Assembly (NCBI GenBank): GCA_039908105.1
Contig: JAMOBI010000006.1
Span: forward strand, 1-64,000
DNA length: 64,000 nt
Source: Magnetaquiglobus sp039908105
GTDB taxonomy: Bacteria > Pseudomonadota > Magnetococcia > Magnetococcales > Magnetaquicoccaceae
Direction: 5' to 3'
Every line of letters starts with the position of its first letter. Within the stretch, counting starts at the first letter, position 1. A program made the position numbers and the translations under genes. This document shows, piece by piece, positions 43,575-55,537 of the stretch. A model generated the notes under the pieces. The model worked only from the letters and a program-made list of their open reading frames with translations, was not told the DNA's origin and did no database searches.

Positions 43575-43870
43575 TAAATCGCACCCAGCCTGGAATGGGT
43601 AGTTTTTACCAGTAAAAACTACTGGATCAACCAAGCTGATTTGACAGCCTGATCCGCAAGGCTGTGTGCAAACTGCCTGCTTCGTTTCCAAAAGACGGAA
43701 ACGAAGCAGGCGAAGGCCGCGCGCGGCGCATTTTTCTGGAAAAGGCGCGAAAAATGCTTCTTTTGAAGAGCGCGCTAAAGTCAAAAACAAAACTCTTGGA
43801 GATGAATCTCCCAGACCCTCTCTTTTTTTTCACCAATAAAAACTACATATTCCAAGCCGGGTGCGGTTTA
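43575..43870 (+). mobile_element. MITE-like element with 34-bp inverted ends (repeat copy C)
   Basis: Left end (43575-43608, TAAATCGCACCCAGCC...) and right end (43837-43870, ...AGCCGGGTGCGGTTTA) are inverted repeats matching at 29 of 34 positions, both ending in TA. Inside are hairpin 1 (GCCTGCTTCGTTTCC with GGAAACGAAGCAGGC around AAAAGAC, 43675-43711), hairpin 2 (43728-43757) and hairpin 3 (GGAGA/TCTCC near 43798-43812), in the same order as copies A and B. No coding gene is inside. Its last bases form the stop codon of the minus-strand CusB-like gene. Confidence 0.8.
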
Positions 43871-45094
43871 ATGGGAGAAATGGCCCAGGGCCGCGCGCAG
43901 ATTGGCTTCGGCATCGATGAGGAAATTGGCGCGCACCACCACCTTTTCACGCTCCAAAAGCCCTTCGAGGATCTCCACATACCCGCCGCCCTTGGCACCG
44001 GCACGCACCGGGCGTGGTTCGTACAACCCTTCGCCGCGCTCCACCAGCACCACCTGACGCGACCCGCTGTCCAGCAGCGCCGAATCGGGCACCGAAATCA
44101 ACGACTCGCCCACCGGACTGGTCAGCTGCACCGTGGCCTGGAGCGCCGGGCGCAACAGGCCGTCGGAGTTGGCCAACTCGATGCGCACCTTTGCGGTGCG
44201 CGTCTCCGGCGACAACACCGGCTGGATGAAGGCCACCTTGCCGGTAAACGGTCGACCGGGCAGGGCGTTCAAGCTCACCTCGGCCTCCTGTCCTTCGCGC
44301 ACGAACGGCAGATCCTGCTCGAACACCTCAGCCATGACCCACACCACCGACAAATCGGCAATCCGATAGAGCATTTCGCCGGGCATGAACCTCATCCCCT
44401 GAATGGCGCTCTTCTCCAGGATGACCCCGGAGGCCGGCGCAAGAATGGTTACGCTCTTTTCGGCAACCCGTTTCTCCTTGAGCTGACGGATTCTCCCTTC
44501 CGGCAGATCCCAGTTGCCCAGGCGGGTCAGGGCGCTCTGCGCCAACTCCTCGGCGGTACGACGCGTCTCCGGGTCGGCCTGACCGAGGGCATCGCCGGCA
44601 CGCAACGCAGCCAGATACTCCTGCTGTGCCTGCAACAAAGCCGGTGCGTAGACCTCCATCAACGGCTGGCCGCGTTTGACTTTGAGTCCGGTGACATCGG
44701 CGTGCAGCTTTTCGATCCACCCTTCGTATTTGAGCGTCACCACCCGCAGACGACGCTCATCGACGCTTACCGTGCCCACGGCGCGAATCGACCGGGTGAT
44801 GGCCCGCCTGCTCGCGACTTCGGTTTTGACGCCGAGTTTCTGCACCTTGTCCAGATTGATGCGCACCGCGCCGGAACCGGCATCCCCGGCCATTTCGTCC
44901 TCGTAGACCGGGACGTAATCCATGCCCATCGAGTCCTTCTTGGGGGTGGTGGAGATGTCCGGCTGTCCCATCGGGTTGCGATAGTAGAGAATCTTGCGCT
45001 CCCCTTCGCCGGCACCGCTGGCCGGGGAGGGCAGCAGCAGGGGTAGAACCGTCATACCCAGAAACAACCAGGAAAACCATCGCGACAGGTTCAT
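43868..45094 (-). CDS. CusB-like RND efflux periplasmic adaptor with metal-binding domain
   Basis: 408 residues. A signal peptide (LFLGMTVLPLLLPSPASG) precedes a heavy-metal-binding domain (YYRNPMGQPDISTTPKKDSMGMDYVPVY, about 37-64) and the adaptor core with barrel-sandwich (KYEGWIEKLHADVTGLKVKRG) and hairpin. CusB adaptors link a CusA-type RND pump to a CusC/TolC channel and pass Cu(I)/Ag(I) or related metals. The ATG overlaps the TolC-like stop (ATGA). The TAA stop is formed by the end of the inverted-repeat element, so the C-terminus (GHFSH) may have been cut or altered by insertion. No RND pump gene follows. Confidence 0.88.
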   Translation of the reverse strand: MNLSRWFSWLFLGMTVLPLLLPSPASGAGEGERKILYYRNPMGQPDISTTPKKDSMGMDYVPVYEDEMAGDAGSGAVRINLDKVQKLGVKTEVASRRAITRSIRAVGTVSVDERRLRVVTLKYEGWIEKLHADVTGLKVKRGQPLMEVYAPALLQAQQEYLAALRAGDALGQADPETRRTAEELAQSALTRLGNWDLPEGRIRQLKEKRVAEKSVTILAPASGVILEKSAIQGMRFMPGEMLYRIADLSVVWVMAEVFEQDLPFVREGQEAEVSLNALPGRPFTGKVAFIQPVLSPETRTAKVRIELANSDGLLRPALQATVQLTSPVGESLISVPDSALLDSGSRQVVLVERGEGLYEPRPVRAGAKGGGYVEILEGLLEREKVVVRANFLIDAEANLRAALGHFSH

Positions 45095-46356
45095 AAATCC
45101 CCTCCGATCAGCCGTTCGATCTCGGCCAAACGCACCTGTTGATCGAAACGGGCCTTGAGCTGTTCGATCTGGAAACGCTTCACCCGCTGCACCGCATCCA
45201 GCACCATGCTCGCCTCGTTGATGCCGGTTTCGTACCCCCTCAGGGCCGACTGCAAGGCCACGCGTGCCTGCGGCAGCAGCACCTCGCTGGCACTCCTCTC
45301 CACCAGCCGGGCCTCATCGAGACTCAGCAATGCCTCGCGCAGCGTGCTCTCGACCTGCAAGCGTGAGGCATTCAAGCGTTCGCGAGCAGCCAATTTTTTT
45401 GCCTCGGCCTCGCGCACGCCTGCGCTGCGCCAACCGGCAACCACCGGCAGGTTGAGGTTCACCATCGCCTCGAAGCCGTCCTTGACCCCCTCATCCTTGC
45501 GGTCCACCAGACCGAAGCCCACCTCCAGATCCGGCAGCCAGTTCCTGGCGACCAACCGCTCCTCTCCCTCGTTCATCTCCAGGCGGGCCTGTCCCATCTT
45601 TAAAGCCGGGTTGGCCTGCAACGCCCGTTCGATCAGGTTGGCAAACCGCAAGCTCTCATCCGGGGGCAGAGGACGCAAATGGGGATGTTCCACCAGCGGC
45701 GCATCCGGAGGCCGATTCACCAAAGCGTTCAGACGGGCACGGATCCGATGACGCTCCTTTTCCAGTCGACCCAATTCGGCGCTCATCGCCCCGCGTTCCG
45801 CCTCGGCGGAGGTGGCCTCGGATTGCCCCCCCATCCCCTGCGCATAGCGCACGCGGGCGAACTCCACAACGACACGCATCACCTGGATCAACTCGGCGGT
45901 CTGATCCATCGACAGGTGCACCCGGTGATAATCGGCATAGGCGCCCTTCACCCGCATCACGATCTCGGCGATCCGCTCTTGCAGTTGCCCCTCGGCCTCG
46001 CGAACGCCGGCTTCGGCGATCTCCCGTTTCGCCTGCCGCTTGCCCCAGCCGGGGATCTCCTGGCTCACCGTATACTTGTAGGTCGCGGTCCGACTCGGCC
46101 AGCCGGCGTCGTTTTTGGAGATTTCATCGAAGGTTACCTGGAATTTCGGGTCCGGCCAGGGATCCGCACCCGCGACGCGCGCTTTGGCCGCATCGCGCTC
46201 CAAGCTGGCTGCGGCCAACTCCGGATTCATGCGCCGGGCCAACTCCAACAGTTCGCCAACCGTCGCGCCCACCGGGGTGGTTGCGTCGGCCCATCCATAA
46301 GAGTACGGCCAGATGAACAGGCCCACCGCAAGCCATGCCGCGCCCAAACGTCTCAT
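45091..46356 (-). CDS. TolC/CusC-family outer-membrane efflux protein
   Basis: 421 residues from ATG 46356, with AGAGGAG upstream and an ATGA overlap with the preceding sensor gene; the frame open to 46962 is antisense-like and not used. A signal peptide (RLGAAWLAVGLFIWPYSYGWA) is followed by two outer-membrane-efflux repeats with long helical hairpins (NPELAAASLERDAAKARVAG; a later NPALKMGQARLEMNEGEERL). It forms the trimeric exit duct for the CusB-type adaptor encoded next. It might also serve the type I system at the left of the window, which lacks its own channel (inference). Confidence 0.88.
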   Translation of the reverse strand: MRRLGAAWLAVGLFIWPYSYGWADATTPVGATVGELLELARRMNPELAAASLERDAAKARVAGADPWPDPKFQVTFDEISKNDAGWPSRTATYKYTVSQEIPGWGKRQAKREIAEAGVREAEGQLQERIAEIVMRVKGAYADYHRVHLSMDQTAELIQVMRVVVEFARVRYAQGMGGQSEATSAEAERGAMSAELGRLEKERHRIRARLNALVNRPPDAPLVEHPHLRPLPPDESLRFANLIERALQANPALKMGQARLEMNEGEERLVARNWLPDLEVGFGLVDRKDEGVKDGFEAMVNLNLPVVAGWRSAGVREAEAKKLAARERLNASRLQVESTLREALLSLDEARLVERSASEVLLPQARVALQSALRGYETGINEASMVLDAVQRVKRFQIEQLKARFDQQVRLAEIERLIGGDL

Positions 46357-48233
46357 TGGTCGGACTCCTCTGCGATTTTTCGGATCACCACGCACCGACC
46401 ACCCCTCCATTGCGGATGATCGGGCAGGGGAAAGGCATTGACCGCAGCCATGAAAGGATCCCCAAAACCCGACCTCACCGATTGAACGCGCTCTCCGACC
46501 TCCGGAACCCCGGCAGGCAGCAGATCCTTCACTTCCAGGAGCGACGCATCGCTCCCATCGATGCCCAAAGTGGCACGCGCCGCCCGATTGGTCATCACGA
46601 TTCGACCCTCGGCATCGACGACGCACACCACCTCGGCCAGGCCGTCGATCAAGGCCAAAAGCCACGCTTCGACGCGATGCGCCACCTCCAGGGTGTTCTC
46701 GGTGCGTCGGGCGATCAGCAACACCTCCAGATTGGTGGCCAACTGCTGGCTCATCTCCTCGATTTCGTGTTGTTGTTCGGCAAACGTCGCATCCAGGGAG
46801 GCCAACTCCAATACCCCGAGCAGTCGTTCGCTGCGCATGAGAGGCAGAATCAACAAGGAGCGTGGCAATACCGAGCCCAGTCCGCTGTGAATCCTCCAGA
46901 ACCCCTCCCCAGGCAATGCGTAGTGCATCGGTTGCCGGTCGATGGCGCACTGACCCAGCCAACCCATGCCCAGGGGAATCGTCTCTGGGGCCTGCTCGTC
47001 ACCGAAACCGCCCATCAGGGTCAAACAGGCTTGGTCACCCTCGCCATCCAGCACGTAAAGCGTGGCCTGATGCAACGAAAAGGTCCGACTCAACTGTCCG
47101 AACCAGCTGCGATACAATGTATCCAGGTCACGCGCCTGCTGCAACAAGGTGGAGAACTCGGCGTGACGGCTTTTGATGCGCGCCTCGATCACCAGTTTTT
47201 CCGCCGCTTCGCGGGTTTTGGCCACCGCCTCCATCCGGGCGCGGGACTCCCGCATGGCGCGCAGACCCGACACCAGCAGCATGAAGATCACCATACCCGT
47301 CAACAGGCTGATCAGCACCAACTCCTCGATGGGCGTGGCACCCTCCAGATCGCCGAACAGTACCAGTGACCAGTCACCCGCCGGATCGTTCCAATGAATC
47401 GGACTGATGGAACGGGCATGACGTTTCTGGGAAATGTGCACCTCATTGTGCAGAACATCGAAGGGCAGGGAGTGGGGAACATTCCCTTTTCCGTACTGTT
47501 TGCCGAACTGGTTCAGCTTGGCGATGGCCTCCAGTCGTTGCGGGGTGGGGTCGCCGTTCAACCGGAACAACCACTCCTTCTCGGTGGCGGCGAATACCAC
47601 CCCTTGCGGTGAGAGCAGCAGGGCCTTCATGCCGGACATGGCCAGTTTTTGATCTAGATAATCCCCCAACATCTTGATCACCACAACACCGATGATCGGC
47701 CCCTGATGGATCGTGCCGGCCCGAATGGCATCGGCAACGTACAATCCCCGCTCCATGGTCTTGGATCCGACCGCTGCATAGACGTTTTCCATGCCGGCCA
47801 TGGCCTGTTGCCAGTAGGGGCGGAATTTGATGTTCTTGCCGACGCTCGATTCGTGCTCGGTCTCGTGAACCACAATCTTGCCTTCGTTGTTCATCACATA
47901 GACCCCATCGGCATCGAGCATCTGGCGTGCCACCTTCATGCGTCCCAACCCTTCCGCATCGTTGGCCGAACGTTTTTCCAGAACCCACTCTTTGATGATC
48001 GGCTCGTTGAGACCCAAGAGCGAGGTCACCCCCATCGCCTGGCCGCGCATGGTCTCCAACTCCAGACCGATCGCCTCGCGCTGCGCCTTGCCGTCGAGCA
48101 ACAGACGAAAATCCCGCTCCATCACGGAACGGTACATCTCCCCAACCATGAATCCGCCTCCCAGGGAGCAGAGCGCGAACAACAGGATCGTCGTCCGGAG
48201 GTTGCCCGTCAGCCAGTTGGTGACCATGTGCAT
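46353..48233 (-). CDS. Cache-GAF-PAS membrane sensor without output domain
   Basis: 626 residues. Membrane helix 1 (about 13-32), a periplasmic Cache-type domain (about 40-300; DGVYVMNNEGKIVVHE, GLYVADAIRAG), helix 2 (about 305-325), a GAF domain (about 360-500, LGQCAIDRQPMHY, SGLGSVLPRSLLILPLM) and a PAS domain (about 515-620). No kinase, GGDEF, HAMP or methyl-accepting region follows, so it must signal through another protein. The GAF closely resembles those of the next two upstream genes. GGAG lies about 9 nt before ATG 48233, 3 bp after the hybrid kinase stop. Confidence 0.82.
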   Translation of the reverse strand: MHMVTNWLTGNLRTTILLFALCSLGGGFMVGEMYRSVMERDFRLLLDGKAQREAIGLELETMRGQAMGVTSLLGLNEPIIKEWVLEKRSANDAEGLGRMKVARQMLDADGVYVMNNEGKIVVHETEHESSVGKNIKFRPYWQQAMAGMENVYAAVGSKTMERGLYVADAIRAGTIHQGPIIGVVVIKMLGDYLDQKLAMSGMKALLLSPQGVVFAATEKEWLFRLNGDPTPQRLEAIAKLNQFGKQYGKGNVPHSLPFDVLHNEVHISQKRHARSISPIHWNDPAGDWSLVLFGDLEGATPIEELVLISLLTGMVIFMLLVSGLRAMRESRARMEAVAKTREAAEKLVIEARIKSRHAEFSTLLQQARDLDTLYRSWFGQLSRTFSLHQATLYVLDGEGDQACLTLMGGFGDEQAPETIPLGMGWLGQCAIDRQPMHYALPGEGFWRIHSGLGSVLPRSLLILPLMRSERLLGVLELASLDATFAEQQHEIEEMSQQLATNLEVLLIARRTENTLEVAHRVEAWLLALIDGLAEVVCVVDAEGRIVMTNRAARATLGIDGSDASLLEVKDLLPAGVPEVGERVQSVRSGFGDPFMAAVNAFPLPDHPQWRGGRCVVIRKIAEESDQ

Positions 48234-48236
48234 GGC

Positions 48237-52298
<4,062 letters not shown>

Positions 52299-52314
52299 TT
52301 TAAAGTCTCCTGCC

Positions 52315-54456
52315 TCAATCCAACTCAACGCTGCACGCCGGGGCGGTCTGCTCCAGGGTATCGATCCGCTTGAAAATCACCACCGCGCCGACTACCCGAT
52401 CCGCGCGTTCGATGGCGCTGCAGGCGTAATTCACGCTCAAACAGACGTGATCGTTCGTCCGGATACGGAGTTGCTCGTGTCTGCGGGCACGGCCATCCGC
52501 CAACGTTTGTTGCAGGGTATGCCAGGTTTCGTTGGTGGTACCTTGCAACAGATCGGCGAGCGACTGACCGATGGCGAATGTCTCGGTAAGACCAAACAGC
52601 CGCAGTGCGAAGCGGTTGATGAAGATGATCCGGCCCGATTCGTCAACGCCGAAAATGCCGCCATCCACCGCCTCCAGAATCTGCCGGCTCCACGCATCGG
52701 CAGAGGTGGCCTGCGCCAGGAGTCCGGCGGTATGTTCGGCACGCAGCAGGATATCCAGACTCATGGCCACCGTGGGTTGAAGATCGCGTATCAAGGAGAG
52801 ATCCTCCTCGGTCAGCTCATCAAAGGTGGCCAGTTCCATGACCGCAAAGAGCCGTCCGGCATGCACCACCGGTTGCAGCAGCACGCTGCGCGGCGCCGCA
52901 TCCCCCAATCCCGAACGGATATGGAAGAACTCCTGACCCGGCTCCTTGAGTATAAAGGGACGGCGTTCCAGGGCACACTGTTTGAGCAGCGACGCGAGCG
53001 GACGGGCGGTATCGTCGGGGGTGGCCCCGTTGCTGGCGAAGCGGGCCAGAGGGACGAGCCTCTGCTGCGCCTCATTCCACAGGCAGAAGAGCCCCTGGCC
53101 GAGACGCAACGGTTCGGAGAGCCGGGAAAGCAGGGTCCGGGCCAGTGCCAGCGGGGTATCGGCCTGCTGCAGGTGGTTGGCGATGTCCACGAGCAGGGTG
53201 CGACGCGCGGTCAATTTCTTCTCGCTGGCATGGCTGGCCGCCAGCTGCGCAAAGGCTCGGGTCACCGGTCTTTGGACGCGGCTCACCATGAAACGGGCGG
53301 CGAACATGGCCGTCAGGGCGATCGCACCCATGATGCCGAACAGAATCAGCAACAGCTTGCCGGAGATCACCCGGCCATCGCTCTCCGGGGCAAAGGTCGC
53401 CACCCGAAACCTCTGATCATGCACCAAAAAGGGGTGCACTCCCACCAGCCAGCCCTCCTCCTGCTTGCCTGCCTCGGCAGAGACCCGGAAGGTTTCGCGT
53501 CCATCGCTGCTCTCCGCCAGCCGCAGCGCTGCTGCCAGAACCGGCAGACCGATCGCATCGGGTTGGCGCAATACCGCCTTGGCGGCTGTCACTGGATTGG
53601 TGAAACGGTCGTCGCTCGGCAAGCCCAGAACCGCTCCGTCGGCTGCCAGCAGCGCCACCTGGCCCTGCTTGCCGAAACGCAGGCGGGTGGTCAGGCGCGA
53701 CATGTCGTTGAGCAGCACGTCGAATGCGGCCACGAATTTCACCCCGGTCGTGCGATCGGTCCAGGCGAGAGAGGCGGTGATACCAGGCTCCTGGGTGGTG
53801 GCGAACAGATAGGGCGCGGTCCAGTGCACATGATCGTCTGGCACCGCAAGCGCACCAGAGAACCAGGGACGTTTGCGCATGTCGTACTCCTGTTCGCGCC
53901 ACTCTTCGCTTACGCGACTGCGTGCATCCTTCCAGACGAGCCACTGGTGACGCTTGGGGTTTTCCGGCAGATTCGACAGACGATTCTTCCACCCCTCCGG
54001 GGTCTTGAGCAACAGCGTCTCCCGACCGGATTCGCTGGCCAGATGGAGACTGCTGACCAGCGGGTGTCGTTCGATCACCGGGATCAGCAGACCGTTGAAG
54101 CCGGGAACATCATCCAATCCGATCCGTCCATCCCGGCTCCAGTCGCGCATCGTGAAAAGCAGGGCATCGATCTGCTGGGCCAGGGCGCCGAATTCGCGCG
54201 TGACCCGATCGGCGACCAGTTGTTGATGCAGAAAGGCATTGGTTTCGGCAAGTGGCCGGGCCTGGAGAAAATAAAAGGGTACGATCACCCCGAAGGCGGC
54301 GATCAGGACGATCAACGGCGTTCCCCAGCCGAGCCGGCCCAGCAGGTTGTGAATCGAGAGGGCGTTGAACCGTTCGAGCCGGGTTGTTCCCAATGCGGAT
54401 GCCTGCTCCGGGTCGTTGGCAGACCCCTCGAATGGCGTCAGTGAGGCCATGCTCAC
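52315..54456 (-). CDS. Cache-GAF-PAS membrane sensor without output domain
   Basis: 713 residues from GTG 54456, overlapping the HD-GYP stop (GTGA); ATG 54450 is an alternative. Membrane helix 1 (about 44-65, TPLIVLIAAFGVIVPFYF), a periplasmic double-Cache domain (about 70-350; RKRPWFSGALAVPDD and WTAPYLFATTQEPGITAS are typical), helix 2 (about 366-390), GAF (about 410-560, a KQCALERRPFIL motif and SGLGDAAPRSVLL) and PAS (about 580-690). As with the other sensor of the operon there is no catalytic output. It ends 16 bp before the hybrid kinase start, suggesting it acts on that kinase (inference). Confidence 0.85.
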   Translation of the reverse strand: MSMASLTPFEGSANDPEQASALGTTRLERFNALSIHNLLGRLGWGTPLIVLIAAFGVIVPFYFLQARPLAETNAFLHQQLVADRVTREFGALAQQIDALLFTMRDWSRDGRIGLDDVPGFNGLLIPVIERHPLVSSLHLASESGRETLLLKTPEGWKNRLSNLPENPKRHQWLVWKDARSRVSEEWREQEYDMRKRPWFSGALAVPDDHVHWTAPYLFATTQEPGITASLAWTDRTTGVKFVAAFDVLLNDMSRLTTRLRFGKQGQVALLAADGAVLGLPSDDRFTNPVTAAKAVLRQPDAIGLPVLAAALRLAESSDGRETFRVSAEAGKQEEGWLVGVHPFLVHDQRFRVATFAPESDGRVISGKLLLILFGIMGAIALTAMFAARFMVSRVQRPVTRAFAQLAASHASEKKLTARRTLLVDIANHLQQADTPLALARTLLSRLSEPLRLGQGLFCLWNEAQQRLVPLARFASNGATPDDTARPLASLLKQCALERRPFILKEPGQEFFHIRSGLGDAAPRSVLLQPVVHAGRLFAVMELATFDELTEEDLSLIRDLQPTVAMSLDILLRAEHTAGLLAQATSADAWSRQILEAVDGGIFGVDESGRIIFINRFALRLFGLTETFAIGQSLADLLQGTTNETWHTLQQTLADGRARRHEQLRIRTNDHVCLSVNYACSAIERADRVVGAVVIFKRIDTLEQTAPACSVELD

Positions 54457-55508
54457 CCCGCTCCCTGACTGGAAATCTCGTCCGAATAGCGTGCGCGGAT
54501 GGCGGTGATCTCCGGCAATATCGTCCGGAGCAGGCCGGCAAGCGTTGGGTCGAAGTGTGAGCCGGCTTGCGATTCGATGTAGGCCAGGGAATCCTCGATG
54601 CTCCAGGCTTTTTTATAAGGACGTTCGGCAGTCAAGGCGTCGAAGACATCGGCGATGGCTGTGACCCGTCCCACAAAGGGGATCTCCTCCCCCTTAAGCC
54701 CCCTTGGATAGCCACTGCCATCCCATTTTTCATGGTGGGTCAAGGCGAGAATGTGTGCGGTTTTCAATAAATCATCGTCGTGCTGGCCGATGATCGCAGC
54801 GCCCATCTCCGGGTGTCGACGCATGATCAGCAGTTCCTCCTCATCGAGCTTGCCCTTTTTCAACAGCACCTGGTCCGGAATGCCGATTTTGCCGATGTCG
54901 TGCATCTGAGCGGCGTTGAAGAGGATCTCGGCGGATGCTTCGCCCAAGCCTGCTGCACGACCCAGCAACCGGGCAATGTGGCTCATGCGCATCACATGAT
55001 AGCCGGTTTCGTTGTCTTTGAACTCCGCAGCCCTGCCCAATCGCATGATGATCTCCCGGCGGGTGCGCTGCAGCTCGGCGGTGCGCTCATCCACGAGCCT
55101 TTCCAGCTCTCGGGTCTGGTCGTACAACGCCAGATGGGTCTTGATCCGCGCCAGCATGATCGGCGGATTGATCGGCTTGGTGAGATAATCGACCGCCCCC
55201 AGCTCCAGTCCGATCCGTTCGTCTTCGAGCTCATTCAAGGCGGTGACGAAAATCACCGGAATGCGTCGGGTATCCGGATTCTCCTTCAAGCGCCGGCACA
55301 CCTCGTGGCCATCCATACCGGGCATCATGATGTCCAAGAGGATCAGATCGGGCGGCGTGACGGAGTTGGCAATCCTTAAGGCGGTTTCGCCCTGGGTGGC
55401 GATGCGGGTGCGATAGTGGGGATTGAGCACTTCGGTCAACAGGGAGATGTTGTCCGGGATGTCATCGACCAAGAGGATGTTCCGCGACAGGAGGGAGGGC
55501 GTGGACAT
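54453..55508 (-). CDS. Response regulator with HD-GYP c-di-GMP phosphodiesterase
   Basis: 351 residues from ATG 55508 (GGGAA 6 nt upstream); in-frame ATG 55520 lacks a ribosome site. The receiver domain has ILLVDD, the phospho-Asp in LILLDIMMPGMDG and a conserved Lys in YLTKPINP. A coiled linker leads to HD-GYP with NAAQMHDIGKIGIPD, HHEKWDGSGYPRGL and AIADVFDALTAERPYK; all metal and substrate motifs are present. It should hydrolyse c-di-GMP under control of phosphorylation, probably by one of the two flanking kinases. It follows the giant kinase by 29 bp and overlaps the next sensor gene by 4 bp. Confidence 0.93.
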   Translation of the reverse strand: MSTPSLLSRNILLVDDIPDNISLLTEVLNPHYRTRIATQGETALRIANSVTPPDLILLDIMMPGMDGHEVCRRLKENPDTRRIPVIFVTALNELEDERIGLELGAVDYLTKPINPPIMLARIKTHLALYDQTRELERLVDERTAELQRTRREIIMRLGRAAEFKDNETGYHVMRMSHIARLLGRAAGLGEASAEILFNAAQMHDIGKIGIPDQVLLKKGKLDEEELLIMRRHPEMGAAIIGQHDDDLLKTAHILALTHHEKWDGSGYPRGLKGEEIPFVGRVTAIADVFDALTAERPYKKAWSIEDSLAYIESQAGSHFDPTLAGLLRTILPEITAIRARYSDEISSQGAG

Positions 55509-55537
55509 GTCGGTTCCCATGGGATGTGCAGCGGGAA

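Noticed and set aside
46357..46962. Long N-terminal extension of the TolC-like gene
   Set aside because: The extension is antisense-like, Gly/Arg-rich sequence inside the sensor gene. A signal peptide, ribosome site and ATGA overlap all support ATG 46356.
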